Counted from the first letter of the stretch, positions 52,739 through 62,814 are shown. The stretch: 64,000 nucleotides of DNA from Thalassotalea euphylliae (GCF_003390375.1 NZ_QUOT01000001.1:2046001-2110000); one strand, 5' to 3'. A program made the numbers and translations. The notes: generated by a model not told the origin, from the letters alone.

Positions 52739-52760
52739 TAAAACATGGATTGGAAATGGA
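52739..52760 (-). promoter_or_regulatory. PEP-CTERM regulon box 4 (weaker)
   Basis: Minus strand: TCCATTTCCAATCCATGTTT then TA, with the same TCCAT spacing of 11 bases. It matches box 1 at 17 of 22 positions by eye. It lies between the regulator and the divergent aldo/keto reductase gene. Confidence 0.45.
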
Positions 52761-53029
52761 TAAATCATCTTCGATTAATCCTTACATTCCAAGGGCTAAA
52801 AATAGCTGAAAATTCAACTAAAGCTCACTTCTGAAAGGCAGTTATAAAAAGCACTGCAATACAAATAAAGCATGAATCGATTAGCTTGTAGTTAGTCTTT
52901 ATAATACCTAGATTTACCGTAAAAATATTGCCAATTATCGCATCCCCATATATCTGCTTAATCAGCACGCGATAAAAGGACTATGCTCAATAGAGTAAGC
53001 AAATAGCGAAGCAGATATTGGGGTGAATT

Positions 53030-54031
53030 ATGGCAATCAAAGATAGACAACTGACCAGACGCGCGCTGTTAACCACATTAGCTAAGCTTGGTATTGGCGT
53101 TGGTTTATTGCCTTTATCAGCACTTGCTCAGCAGCACAACCAACCGCTTAACCCCAATACCATAGCTTACCAGTTAAAAGCGGCAAAATTTCTCAAGAAA
53201 ACGATTCCCAGTACAGGGCAGACGATTCATCCGATTGGCATGGGCACTTGGATTACTTTCAATGTTGGCAAGGATACGTCACTGCGCAACGAGCGCACTG
53301 AAGTGCTTGATACTTTCTTTCAGCTTGGTGGAGAAGTGGTCGACTCATCACCAATGTATGGCTCTGCTGAAGAAGTGCTTGGCTATGGTTTGACAAAACT
53401 CAAGGCTAATAGCGCTAACTATCAATCATCACTATTTGCTGCCACAAAAACATGGACAGGTTCGAAAAGTGAGGGCAAACAACAATTTAACGACTCACAA
53501 CAGTTGTGGCAGCAAGCACGCTTTGCGCTACTGCAAATTCATAACTTAGTGGCGTGGCAGCAACACTTGCCGATGCTGCGCGAGCTTAAGCAGCAAAGGC
53601 TGATCAAATACATTGGCGTGACTACCTCACACGGCCGTCGGCATCGCGAACTTGCAAAGATTATGGCTACTGAGCCGATTGATTTTGTACAACTCACTTA
53701 CAATATTCTTGATCGCGAAGTTGAGCAGGAATTACTGCCACTTGCACAAGAGAAAGGGATTGCCGTTATCGCAAATCGCCCCTTTCAAGGTGGACGTTTA
53801 ATGCAACGATTCGAACGAGAACCATTGCCAGCATGGGCAACTGAATTAGGTTGTGACAATTGGCCACAATATTTTCTGCGCTTTGTGATCAGCCACCCTG
53901 CACTCACTTGCGCCATTCCAGCTACGTCAAAAGTTGACCATATGCAGGAAAACATGAGCGCCGCGAATATCATGCCATTGCCCAATGCACAGCAGCGCCA
54001 TCAAATGGTAACTTATCTCAACACCTTATAA
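53030..54031 (+). CDS. Tat-exported aldo/keto reductase
   Basis: The 333-residue protein starts with a Tat-like signal (Q-L-T-R-R-A-L-L-T-T then a hydrophobic stretch to LSALAQ). The catalytic domain has G-M-G-T-W, the Asp and Tyr of VVDSSPMYGSAEEVLG, K in F-A-A-T-K and the His of LLQIHN. Late V-I-A-N-R-P-F-Q-G-G is typical. A periplasmic reductase of unknown substrate is inferred. The next gene starts 12 bases later and may be co-expressed. Confidence 0.85.
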   Translation: MAIKDRQLTRRALLTTLAKLGIGVGLLPLSALAQQHNQPLNPNTIAYQLKAAKFLKKTIPSTGQTIHPIGMGTWITFNVGKDTSLRNERTEVLDTFFQLGGEVVDSSPMYGSAEEVLGYGLTKLKANSANYQSSLFAATKTWTGSKSEGKQQFNDSQQLWQQARFALLQIHNLVAWQQHLPMLRELKQQRLIKYIGVTTSHGRRHRELAKIMATEPIDFVQLTYNILDREVEQELLPLAQEKGIAVIANRPFQGGRLMQRFEREPLPAWATELGCDNWPQYFLRFVISHPALTCAIPATSKVDHMQENMSAANIMPLPNAQQRHQMVTYLNTL

Positions 54032-54043
54032 TGATGAAGCCTA

Positions 54044-54652
54044 GTGTTTGCCGATTTACTTAACCAATTATTTAGCTATTCACTTCATGATTTTTTGCTG
54101 TTTTCGCCAGAAGTGTATTGGCGGTTAGTCACTAACTATCTTAACGCGCATCAACTGATCGGTGCCGATGTTGCGATTGCCACCAGCATCGCGGTTTACC
54201 TGCTCGTAAAACACCGTTATCCAAGGCTAGTGTTGTGTTTTATTGCCTTACTTTGGCTTTGGTTGGGGTGGCAGTTTTACCTTACTCACTATCAAACCAT
54301 TAACCACCACGCCATCTACCTTGGCTTTATCTGTTTATTACAGGTTGCTTTATTAGTAGCGCTGGCCATAAAAGAAAATTACTTTCAAAACAAAGCCGCT
54401 AACGCAAAAAAAATAACCGTTGGTTTGATTATCAGTACTATGCTGACCATGCCAATTTTAGCGGTTAGCAGTGGCTTGCCTTGGTCGGCAGGTATGGCTG
54501 GGCTAATGCCTATTCCCACCGTGATTTTAAGCCTGTTTTTCACCAGCCAACTTGCCTCAAGATGGCGTTACCTATTGTACCCACTGCCAATATTAATTAC
54601 TGTTGTCGAGCTACTGACACTGGACTTACTGACTTGGCAGCTTATTACCTAA
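54044..54652 (+). CDS. DUF6064-like membrane protein
   Basis: The 202-residue protein has about six membrane helices. The opening F-L-L-F-S-P-E-V-Y-W-R and WLWLGWQFYLTHYQTIN resemble DUF6064 by memory only. It starts with GTG, 12 bases after the reductase gene, so the two are an operon. The function is unknown. Confidence 0.65.
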   Translation: MFADLLNQLFSYSLHDFLLFSPEVYWRLVTNYLNAHQLIGADVAIATSIAVYLLVKHRYPRLVLCFIALLWLWLGWQFYLTHYQTINHHAIYLGFICLLQVALLVALAIKENYFQNKAANAKKITVGLIISTMLTMPILAVSSGLPWSAGMAGLMPIPTVILSLFFTSQLASRWRYLLYPLPILITVVELLTLDLLTWQLIT

Positions 54653-54691
54653 ACTGTTAAATAGAATTAAAAGCGCACTTGGTTTGAAAGC

Positions 54692-54717
54692 AAAAACACC
54701 GCCGAAGCGGTGTTTTT
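54692..54717. terminator. Bidirectional intrinsic terminator
   Basis: AAAAACACCGC, loop CGAA, GCGGTGTTTTT. It sits between convergent genes and has T tracts on both strands. Confidence 0.9.
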
Positions 54718-54743
54718 GTTATGTAAATACCTTAATAGTTCGT

Positions 54744-57134
54744 TTAGAAATTTGCTCTAAACTGGACACCAAAATGGCGATCCGCATCACGCAGCACTTG
54801 ATAACGGAAGCTATCGCCACTGTAGGTAGTAAAGAAGCTTTCATCCGTTAAGTTTTTACCGATAAAGGTAACGCGGTACGCATCGTCATTAAATGACAAG
54901 GCAACACTTGCATTCAAAATGCCATAGTCAGGTAGCAATACGGCAGGATTAAATTCACCATTATTGTTTGGCAAGGTTGCAAACTGCTCATCAGTATAGA
55001 TATATGAAGCATTGAGCAATACTTCCATATCGTCCATTTCCCACACATAATCCGCAGTTAGGTTGTATTTCAAATCAGGCGAAAATGGCACATCTAGGCC
55101 AGAACGATCGGTACAGGCTTCGCCATCAGGACAGAAAAACTCATCAATTTCGGCATCGACACTCGCTAAGCCGCCAGACAAGCTAAGTTGATCAGTTGCC
55201 TGCCATAGAAAATCAATTTCAAAACCTTGAGTGCTCACATCGCCCGCGTTAGTCAAACGGGTAATCGTCACCCCTGATGAGTTATCAAAGTTATTGGCTT
55301 GAAAGCCCTCAATGTCAGTACTGAAAATCGCAGCATTAACCATTAAGTTGCCCATCGCGTACTTGTAACCAAGCTCATACGAATCAGAAACTTCATCGCC
55401 AATGGCTGCTGTATCTTTTTCTGCCATATTGTAGAAGACATTAAAACCGGGGCCTTTATAGCCTTGCGCATAGGTTGCGTACACCATGCCCATGTCGCCA
55501 AGGTCATACTGTGCACCTAACTTAACCGAAGTATTGGTTTCTGTGGTTTTACCATCAAAATTAGTATTTTCACTGGCCGGACGAACACCAACACCGCGGC
55601 GGCCATAAACGTCGTTACTGATGCGGTTATGCATAAACTCCACTTCATCATCGGTATAACGCAAACCAAACAACAAGCGGAAATCTTCACTGACATGATA
55701 GCGACCATCACCAAACACCGCCCAGTTGTTAAACTCGGTGCGCATAAAGGCAGTGGCGCTAACAATATCATTGGCGTTACAGGTAATGCCTTCTTGGCTA
55801 ATAAAGTCGGCAACATCTTGCTCACTTGGGTTCGCTACACCAAGCTCATTTTCAAGATAAAAGCCTATTTCACTGGCCAGTTGACCATTGTTATTTTGAC
55901 AGCTGGCATCCCGGGTAAAATTACGCTCGGAGTCTTTTTGCCAGAAAAAGGCGCCAACTAACCATTCCAGCGGCTGGCCAACGGGCGACGTTAACCGAAA
56001 TTCTTGTGAGAACTGATCCCAACTTTGTGGGCCAATATCGTGCAGTTGAAATGGCACGCCAAAGACAGGCTCAGTTGACTCACCTGCAATAGAGGTAAAG
56101 TCACCTTCTCGAAATTCGGTGTTTTCCCACTCGCGATACGCGGTGATTGAAGTAAACGTATAGTCGCCAAATTCATGCTCTAATTGCATTGAAAAGGCGG
56201 TATGCTCGTCAATCGTGCGGGATTCAAAATCGTGATCTACTCGGCGTTGGTCTAGGTCTAAATCGGCAACACCGTTAACAATCCCATCACTGTTAGGCGC
56301 GGCTTCTGACGCTGGGTTGCGGCCGCTTGGCAAGCCTTCAATATCGGCACAACAATCGTCGTCAGCATCCATGGTCTCGAAGATAAACAACATGTTCGTT
56401 TTGTTGCTGATCTCAGCATCAACCATCAGGCGCATGCCTTCTTTGTCATAGCCGTTTACTTGCTCATTGTTGTAAACGTTAAATATGTTGCCATCAAATG
56501 CCGATTTAGTCGCGACTAGGCTGGCATTAACATTGTCTGTGATTGCCCCCTCAATTTTTGCCTTTAAACGATATTCGTTGTCTTGCAACAAGGTTGCTTC
56601 AACCATACCTTCAGTCTCGCCAGTTGGTCGTTTAGTGGTAATGTTAACCACACCCGCTGACGCGTTTTTACCAAACAGTGTACCTTGAGGGCCACGTAAG
56701 ACTTCGATGCGCTCTAAATCGTATAAATCAGTAAATGCTTGGCCTGAACGCCCCAATACCACGCCATCAACCACCGTTGAAACGCTAGGTTCAGCGGCTA
56801 CACTAAATGAAATGGTACCGATGCCGCGTACCGTGATTGCCGAGTTTCGCGTTGTGGTACCTTTTCTAAAACTGACAGAAGGCACTAAGGTTTGTAGCCC
56901 CTCAAAGCCAGCGGTAAAGGTGTTGTCGATTTGATCACTGCGCAATACCGAAACAGCAACCGGAATTTCCGATAGCCGCTCTACACGCTTTTGTGATGTG
57001 ACCGTAATACGTTCGATTTCACTTTCGTCATCTGCCGCTTCGGCAGCGAAAGCTTGGGTTGGTAAGGCTGTTATTGACAAGGCAGTTGCTACCGCCAAGC
57101 CTAACTTGTTTAGCTTGCTGTTGCTTATGTTCAT
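54744..57134 (-). CDS. TonB-dependent receptor for oligosaccharide uptake
   Basis: The 796-residue outer-membrane receptor has a signal peptide ending near AFA. The TonB box region (ERITVTSQK) is followed by a plug domain with L-Q-T-L-V-P-S-V-S-F-R and RIEVLRGPQGTLFGKNASAG. The barrel ends in a C-terminal Phe (FGVQFRANF). ATG at 57134 was chosen because AGGGAG lies six bases before it; GTG 57149 and ATG 57140 are in-frame alternatives. It is leftward, behind the symporter gene, with an operator (57543-57554) upstream. Its cargo is probably a xyloglucan-type oligosaccharide, by neighbourhood. Confidence 0.85.
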   Translation of the reverse strand: MNISNSKLNKLGLAVATALSITALPTQAFAAEAADDESEIERITVTSQKRVERLSEIPVAVSVLRSDQIDNTFTAGFEGLQTLVPSVSFRKGTTTRNSAITVRGIGTISFSVAAEPSVSTVVDGVVLGRSGQAFTDLYDLERIEVLRGPQGTLFGKNASAGVVNITTKRPTGETEGMVEATLLQDNEYRLKAKIEGAITDNVNASLVATKSAFDGNIFNVYNNEQVNGYDKEGMRLMVDAEISNKTNMLFIFETMDADDDCCADIEGLPSGRNPASEAAPNSDGIVNGVADLDLDQRRVDHDFESRTIDEHTAFSMQLEHEFGDYTFTSITAYREWENTEFREGDFTSIAGESTEPVFGVPFQLHDIGPQSWDQFSQEFRLTSPVGQPLEWLVGAFFWQKDSERNFTRDASCQNNNGQLASEIGFYLENELGVANPSEQDVADFISQEGITCNANDIVSATAFMRTEFNNWAVFGDGRYHVSEDFRLLFGLRYTDDEVEFMHNRISNDVYGRRGVGVRPASENTNFDGKTTETNTSVKLGAQYDLGDMGMVYATYAQGYKGPGFNVFYNMAEKDTAAIGDEVSDSYELGYKYAMGNLMVNAAIFSTDIEGFQANNFDNSSGVTITRLTNAGDVSTQGFEIDFLWQATDQLSLSGGLASVDAEIDEFFCPDGEACTDRSGLDVPFSPDLKYNLTADYVWEMDDMEVLLNASYIYTDEQFATLPNNNGEFNPAVLLPDYGILNASVALSFNDDAYRVTFIGKNLTDESFFTTYSGDSFRYQVLRDADRHFGVQFRANF

Positions 57135-57686
57135 GTCCATCTCCCTCACTATTTTTTTATTAGTGTTATATCGCTTTGCGATCGCTCTACGGCGATTTTT
57201 ACGTGGGAATAACGGACGACCTCATTTGTTAACTGGCGATGCCTAAACAAAGCCTGCACAAAACTTTCCGAGAACTGCTTCCTTGACGCTTGTTGTCTAT
57301 TCAGTCACAAAATGTAGCCATGACTAATTGAATCTTTATTAGCTGGGCTGTGGATTTCACGCTGAAATTGTTGTTATTTGTTTTTCTTATTTTTCTTGTT
57401 TTTTATTCTTACTGACTATTTGCAGTCTTAGTAAATGCGCATTTAGTTCTGCGGAAACCAACTTAAACCAACTTAAACTTGCTTGGGTTGCACATTATTT
57501 AAACAATACTGTACTGGCTAAAATACCATAATACAATATATATCTTATATAAGACCTAAACGACTTTAGCTAACTATAGATCACAATCGCTAGTTTGCTA
57601 TTTATTTCAATAAATCAGCAGTGTTCGGCGGCTAGTCTGTGATGAATCTGATTACCATAGTTGAGCGATCAGCTTATCTAACTGGC
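57135..57686. other. Promoter region of TonB receptor gene
   Basis: About 550 bases without a gene. It has the operator palindrome at 57543-57554 and a T-rich stretch near 57370-57410. Short frames inside overlap the receptor gene in other frames and are not credible. Confidence 0.6.
57543..57554. promoter_or_regulatory. GntR-type operator 1
   Basis: TCTTATATAAGA, a perfect palindrome, identical to three other copies near the GntR gene. On the minus strand the longer context TTAGGTCTTATATAAGA is shared with operator 2. Confidence 0.7.
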
Positions 57687-59423
57687 TCAGACCTTATTGA
57701 TCTGTACCGCATTAACACTGCACTGGTATCTCTTCTGCCAGCGCTTAATACTCCAAACGCAAAGTGCAACATTTGCTAATAGTATTGCCGCACTTATGCC
57801 GTAGAACATCGACCAAGATCCTGTCACTACACCCAATGGCGAGAAGAATACATAACTAATAATAATCAATGACACTAAACTGATAGCAACCGGATGGGCG
57901 TAGCGCCAAGGTACTAAATCAACCGTATTTTTATGATGGTAAAAGCGCTGTTCTTCGGTCGGCTGGAAGTAACCAAATAACAGCATAATGGCGGTTTCAG
58001 TGACAAATAAAATCGCATAGATGTGAATAAAGTTAATATCCACATCCCAAATAAATTTGAGCAGTGCGTATGCAAGCACATGGAAAATAATCACTACCTT
58101 GGCTGCGATGGCGGGTACGCGACGAGTAAACAAACCAACAATAACAATGGTGATCACAGGAATATTGTAAAAACCAGTAAATACCCGAATAATTTGCCAT
58201 AACCCTTCTGGCGCGAACATCAGCAATGGCGCAACCACAAAAGAGAACAGCGCGATAATCACGCTGGCAATTTTGGCGACTTTAATCAGCTGCTCATCGC
58301 TGGCTTTGTCTTTTTTCAGCGGCGCGTAAACATCTAAACAGAATAAGGTAGCGGCACTGTTAAGTAAGGAATTAAACGAGCTAAATACAGTGCCAAGTAA
58401 TACCGCCAAGAAAAAGCCAGCGAGCGATACAGGTAACACATCTTTCACTAACCTAGGATAAGCCATATCGATGGTTTCTAGCTGACTGGTTTGATAAAGG
58501 TGAAACGCGATCACCCCAGGGACCATCATCAAAAATGGCACCAATAATTTAAAATAGCCGGAAAGCAGCACCCCTTTTTGCCCTTCTGCTAAATTCTTTG
58601 CTCCTAACGTTCGCTGAATCACGTACTGGTTGGTACACCAATAGAACAAGTTGGCGAAAATCATGCCGGTAAATATGGTGCCAAACGGTACCGGATCTGT
58701 TGGCCGGCCAATAGCATTGAGTTTGTCGGTATGCTCAGTTAATACTGTGGTAACACCAGCTGTAAAGCTACCACCACCCAACATCATAAATCCTAAGACG
58801 GGCACTAAAATACCAATAATTAGCAAGCCAACACCGTTGATAGTATCGGAAACCGCCACCGCTTTTAGGCCGCCAAAAATCGCGTAAACGGCGCCAACAC
58901 TGCCGACCATAATAATGGTTAACACCAAAGATTGTTGATAGCTCATCGACAGTAAGGTGGGAATATCAAAAAGTTTAAGCACGGCAACAGAGCCGGAATA
59001 CAAGACTGACGGAATGGTGATCAAACCATAGCCAACCATAAACAGCACCACAGTCATCCGTCGTACGGTATCGTCGAAACGTTGCTTTAAAAATTCAGGT
59101 AGTGTTGTGAAAGCACCAGAAAGGTAGCGCGGCAAAAACACTAAAGCCATAATAATAGTGGCAATGCCAGCCGTGACTTCCCATGCCATGGCACTGAGGT
59201 TATAGCCAAATGCTGACCCATTTAAGCCAATAAGTTGCTCAGCAGATAAGTTGGTCAATAACATAGAGCCCGCAATAAAAGTGCCTGTTAACCCCCGCCC
59301 CGCAAGAAAATAACCATCTTTAGAATCAGCAACACCTTTGGTTTTTTGGTAAGAAATCCACGCCACTAGCCCCATAAAAAACAAGCAGCTAATCAAGGTA
59401 AAAGCGATATCTTGACCAGCCAT
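57687..59423 (-). CDS. Sodium/solute symporter (SSS family)
   Basis: The 578-residue transporter has about 14 membrane helices. It shows SSS features: D-S-K-D-G-Y-F-L-A-G-R near the start, S-A-E-Q-L-I-G-L-N-G, and a G-x-x-N-S-L-L-N-S-A-A-T-type stretch (FNSLLNSAATLFCLD). It imports a solute with Na+, here probably a sugar, by neighbours. The gene follows the GH31 gene by three bases, so it is one operon with it. Confidence 0.9.
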   Translation of the reverse strand: MAGQDIAFTLISCLFFMGLVAWISYQKTKGVADSKDGYFLAGRGLTGTFIAGSMLLTNLSAEQLIGLNGSAFGYNLSAMAWEVTAGIATIIMALVFLPRYLSGAFTTLPEFLKQRFDDTVRRMTVVLFMVGYGLITIPSVLYSGSVAVLKLFDIPTLLSMSYQQSLVLTIIMVGSVGAVYAIFGGLKAVAVSDTINGVGLLIIGILVPVLGFMMLGGGSFTAGVTTVLTEHTDKLNAIGRPTDPVPFGTIFTGMIFANLFYWCTNQYVIQRTLGAKNLAEGQKGVLLSGYFKLLVPFLMMVPGVIAFHLYQTSQLETIDMAYPRLVKDVLPVSLAGFFLAVLLGTVFSSFNSLLNSAATLFCLDVYAPLKKDKASDEQLIKVAKIASVIIALFSFVVAPLLMFAPEGLWQIIRVFTGFYNIPVITIVIVGLFTRRVPAIAAKVVIIFHVLAYALLKFIWDVDINFIHIYAILFVTETAIMLLFGYFQPTEEQRFYHHKNTVDLVPWRYAHPVAISLVSLIIISYVFFSPLGVVTGSWSMFYGISAAILLANVALCVWSIKRWQKRYQCSVNAVQINKV

Positions 59424-59426
59424 GAA

Positions 59427-61640
59427 TTATTCTCCGCCCTTAGCTAACTCAGCGTCAGGCCAATAGCGAGCGATGCTGGCAACCGATTTACGCTGTGCCT
59501 TGAGCTGTTCAGTATGCTCAACAGCATCACCAAGCGGCATGGCATCGCCCTCACGAATAAATACGGCATAGTCATCTAACGCCAGCTTTTCTTGATAAAC
59601 ATGACCACCTTGATAGCGTGTTAATGCTTTAGTGTCTGGATTAAAACGCAGCCAGTTATTTGCACCACTAACCGAGGCTTGTGTTGCGGCTTGTGTTGAG
59701 GAGTGAGGCAAATAAAACTCAATTTCGCCTCCTGCCTGTAAGCAAGGGACAACCAAGAGCTTATCACCAAACATAAACTGGTCTTCAAACGCCCATGATT
59801 GTCGCTCATTTGGAAACGCAAGCACCATTGCACGCTGAACCGGTAATCCGGTTTCTGTAGCTTGCGCCATAGTTTGGTGTAAATAGGGTAGCAACTGATA
59901 GCGCAGCTTCAATGCTTTGTTCGCTGCACATTCGGCTTCTTCACCATAGCTCCACGGCTCTCGCTGACCAATACCGTGCAAACGCATATGGGCGGAAAAT
60001 ACCGACGATTGGATCCAACGAACATAAAGCTCGGCGTCTCTCGTATCTTTATAAAAACCGCCAACATCCGTCGCGTAAAAAGGCGCTCCGGTTAGCCCCC
60101 ACGACTGACCACCGCGCAAGCTTGCTGCTAGTCCACCCCAATCGGCTTGAGGGTCGCCTCCCCACTGAGCGGGGTAGCGTTGTGATCCCGTCCACGCAGA
60201 GCGACTAAATAAAAACGCGCCATTTTCGCTAAATTTCTCAGCTGCCTCATAGACACAGCGGTTGTATAGCAAGCTATAAACATTGTGCAGCGCCATGCCA
60301 GACTCACCATTGCTGGCGAGCATATTGTCATCTTCAATTTGTTCACCAAAATCCGCTTTGATCATATCAATACCTAACTCAAACAAACTTTGATGGCTAT
60401 CGCGCCAAAAGGCATACGCATCGGGATGGGTGAAATCTAAAATGCCAGATTTGGGCAATGGAGTAAGCACTTCGCCAAAAGCGCTCATGTCCCATTCGTA
60501 TTGATAGGCTTGCCCTGTGCGCTTATCTTTGATTAGCCAACCTTTATCTGCCAATTGATGATACAGCGGGTTTTCAATCGAAATTAGCGGATATTCCCAA
60601 ATGCAAATTTTAAATTGCATGGCTTTAAGTTGGTCAATTATCGGTTTGGGGTCGGGGTAGCGAGTTTTATCCCACTCAAAGGCAAAGCGAGTATCAGTGT
60701 CTTGCCAGGCACGGCCATCAAGGGTAATTACATCACACGGCATTTGCTGCTGGCGAACCATTTTTGCCGTGGCTAACAATTCATCTGCATCTTGGTAATA
60801 GGCTTTGGAAAGAATAACGCCCAAGCTCCACTGTGGCGGCATAGGTGCCTTGCCCGTTAATTCGGTATAGGTCTGAATTAATTGCTCGCCATTACCCCCA
60901 GTAAATATAAATATGTCGAGCGCGCTGTCTTCAACCAGTACGCCATAACTGCGCTGCGACCATGGCGCATAGCCAACGCCATGGGTCACTGGTGATGGTG
61001 TGTGGACAAACAGCCCCCAACCGTTTGGGCTCCAAGCAAAAGGGGAGTTTTTATAAGAAATTTCTGCGTTTACGCCGAGCGCATCGTGATTAAACGAGCG
61101 AATCAGTTGGCCGCGTTTATCGAGCTTGCCCCACTTTTCACCCAAGCCATAAACAGGCTCGCTACTGCCCAACTCGAATGCCATAAACCAACCTTGCTCA
61201 ATACGGGCAAGTGGCGGTAAACGATAACGACGAACAAAGTGACCATCAGTAGCAGATTGCAGAACGGTTTTGGTGTTGCGTTTTACTTGAATGGCAAAAG
61301 GTTGATGAGCGATAACTACTTCGGTATCACCAGCGCTAATAATCGATTCTTGGCCATCCTTGGTTAGCTTAACACCTTGGTTAGCGTCTTGGTTGGGGTT
61401 ATCTTCTTGGTTGGTGCTCAATGATAAGCTTTTTGCAACAGGGTTGGTGACCAACATTTGATAGTCATAATCAATACGCTTACCCAATTGCAGGCGAACG
61501 CCAAATTGATTTACGCTCAAATACAAGTCGCCATGATCCGTTGGGATCACGGCATGATCATCTTGCACTCTGATGTTATCGATAACCTTAACGGCATCAA
61601 TAGTGTCCCAGCTTGGCGATTCAACACTAAAGCCTGACAT
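59427..61640 (-). CDS. GH31 alpha-xylosidase-like glycosidase
   Basis: The 737-residue enzyme has the GH31 catalytic core. The nucleophile Asp lies in M-I-K-A-D-F-G-E-Q-I, matching KTDFGERIP of E. coli YicI alpha-xylosidase rather than the alpha-glucosidase form. FLFSRSAWTGSQRYPAQWGGD, which holds the general-acid region, and GDKLLVVPCL are also conserved. No signal peptide is present, so it acts in the cytoplasm. Substrates are probably alpha-xylosides such as isoprimeverose. Short Asn/Gln/Asp repeats lie near residues 78-88. First gene of the operon with the symporter; operator 2 lies 135 bases upstream. Confidence 0.9.
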   Translation of the reverse strand: MSGFSVESPSWDTIDAVKVIDNIRVQDDHAVIPTDHGDLYLSVNQFGVRLQLGKRIDYDYQMLVTNPVAKSLSLSTNQEDNPNQDANQGVKLTKDGQESIISAGDTEVVIAHQPFAIQVKRNTKTVLQSATDGHFVRRYRLPPLARIEQGWFMAFELGSSEPVYGLGEKWGKLDKRGQLIRSFNHDALGVNAEISYKNSPFAWSPNGWGLFVHTPSPVTHGVGYAPWSQRSYGVLVEDSALDIFIFTGGNGEQLIQTYTELTGKAPMPPQWSLGVILSKAYYQDADELLATAKMVRQQQMPCDVITLDGRAWQDTDTRFAFEWDKTRYPDPKPIIDQLKAMQFKICIWEYPLISIENPLYHQLADKGWLIKDKRTGQAYQYEWDMSAFGEVLTPLPKSGILDFTHPDAYAFWRDSHQSLFELGIDMIKADFGEQIEDDNMLASNGESGMALHNVYSLLYNRCVYEAAEKFSENGAFLFSRSAWTGSQRYPAQWGGDPQADWGGLAASLRGGQSWGLTGAPFYATDVGGFYKDTRDAELYVRWIQSSVFSAHMRLHGIGQREPWSYGEEAECAANKALKLRYQLLPYLHQTMAQATETGLPVQRAMVLAFPNERQSWAFEDQFMFGDKLLVVPCLQAGGEIEFYLPHSSTQAATQASVSGANNWLRFNPDTKALTRYQGGHVYQEKLALDDYAVFIREGDAMPLGDAVEHTEQLKAQRKSVASIARYWPDAELAKGGE

Positions 61641-61774
61641 TGCTTCCCCCTTGTGATACAGACCTTAGTAATGCGTTTTTTAATCGTTATGTAATGCTTA
61701 TTTTGATGCTCGCTACGATGACAACTTTGAATAATTTTATAGTACGTTTTGTGTCAACAAAGCTAATTCTTAGG

Positions 61775-61786
61775 TCTTATATAAGA
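61775..61786. promoter_or_regulatory. GntR-type operator 2
   Basis: TCTTATATAAGA in context TTAGGTCTTATATAAGAATA, upstream of the leftward GH31 operon. Confidence 0.75.
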
Positions 61787-61955
61787 ATATAAACTACCTT
61801 AGTTCGATTATTTGTCAAACTTATTTTTTGACCATTTTGTTTAAGGTTTGAGCGTTACTTGAGCATTAATAGCTTTTGAATAAGCGCTAATATTCGCTCA
61901 TTATTTTATGCAATTTACTTTTCTCTCTGGCTCAGTATGATAGAAAGAGTGAAAC

Positions 61956-61967
61956 TCTTATATAAGA
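61956..61967. promoter_or_regulatory. GntR-type operator 3
   Basis: TCTTATATAAGA, 97 bases before the GntR start, fitting autoregulation. Confidence 0.7.
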
Positions 61968-62064
61968 TAAAAGAAAGCCTTAACCTGCATAGTCATTGTC
62001 TTTTGCACAGCGTTAGGTAGTGAAAATATAGAGTGTCGATTCGCTTATTTGAATAGGAATAAAG

Positions 62065-62814
62065 ATGGCTGATACTGAATTCGGTAATAAACTTGGCACT
62101 TCTGGCTTAGCCTTCTTGCCACTGTACAAACAAGTGGAAAAACACGTTACACAGTTAATTGTTGAGCAACGCTGGAAGCCCGGCGATATGCTACCTAGCG
62201 AGTTTCAACTGGCTAGTGAGTTTGGGGTCAGCCAAGGCACAGTGCGCAAAGCGCTCAATACCCTAACCGATGAAAAAGTACTAACCCGCAAGCAAGGCTT
62301 AGGGACTTTTGTTGCAGAGCATACTGGCATGCCAGCACTGTACCGATTCTTCCCACTGGTCGCCGATAATCACAGCCCTGAGCTACCGATATCTGAAGTG
62401 TTATCGTTAACCATTGAGCCCGCAAATAAAAGCATTGCGAAAGAGCTAGATGTAAAAGCTAAAACCAAAGTGGTTGTACTCAAGCGTCGCCGTACATTGA
62501 ATGGTGAATATTGTTTGCTAGAAGATATTTATCTGCCCTATTCCGCATTTACTGGCATAGAAAACGAACCAGAAATTCCGCACACCCTTTATCACTTTTA
62601 TCAAACCAACTTTAATCTGACGGTGCATAAAACAGAAGATAAAATCAAAGCGATTCTGGCCGACGAAGCTGATGCTGATTTACTCGCCATAGAACACGGC
62701 TCGCCATTGTTAATGTTTACTCGTTCAACTAAGTCGCTAAACGATCAAATAATAGAATATCGCATCACCCGCTGCCGTTCAGATCACTACCACTACTTAG
62801 TAAATTTTGATTAG
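62065..62814 (+). CDS. GntR-family regulator with UTRA domain
   Basis: The 249-residue protein has a GntR winged helix (PLYKQVEKHVTQLI, PGDMLPSEFQLASEFGVSQG and TVRKALNTL; residues 18-85) and a UTRA effector domain (about 95-245; VVVLKRRRTLNGEYCLLEDI and the late LMFTRSTKSLNDQIIEYRIT). It probably represses the surrounding genes until a sugar or sugar phosphate binds. AGGAATAAAG precedes the ATG. The repeated TCTTATATAAGA palindrome is its likely site. Confidence 0.9.
   Translation: MADTEFGNKLGTSGLAFLPLYKQVEKHVTQLIVEQRWKPGDMLPSEFQLASEFGVSQGTVRKALNTLTDEKVLTRKQGLGTFVAEHTGMPALYRFFPLVADNHSPELPISEVLSLTIEPANKSIAKELDVKAKTKVVVLKRRRTLNGEYCLLEDIYLPYSAFTGIENEPEIPHTLYHFYQTNFNLTVHKTEDKIKAILADEADADLLAIEHGSPLLMFTRSTKSLNDQIIEYRITRCRSDHYHYLVNFD

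Larger units (their letters stand above)
52548..53029. other. Divergent gap with two regulon boxes
   Basis: Besides the two boxes listed separately, the stretch is AT-rich with no gene. It contains the promoters of the regulator operon and of the aldo/keto reductase. Confidence 0.55.
61641..62064. other. Divergent promoter region of the xyloside locus
   Basis: The gap holds two operator palindromes (61775-61786 and 61956-61967) and AT-rich promoter sequence for both the glycosidase operon and the GntR gene. No other element is seen. Confidence 0.65.
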
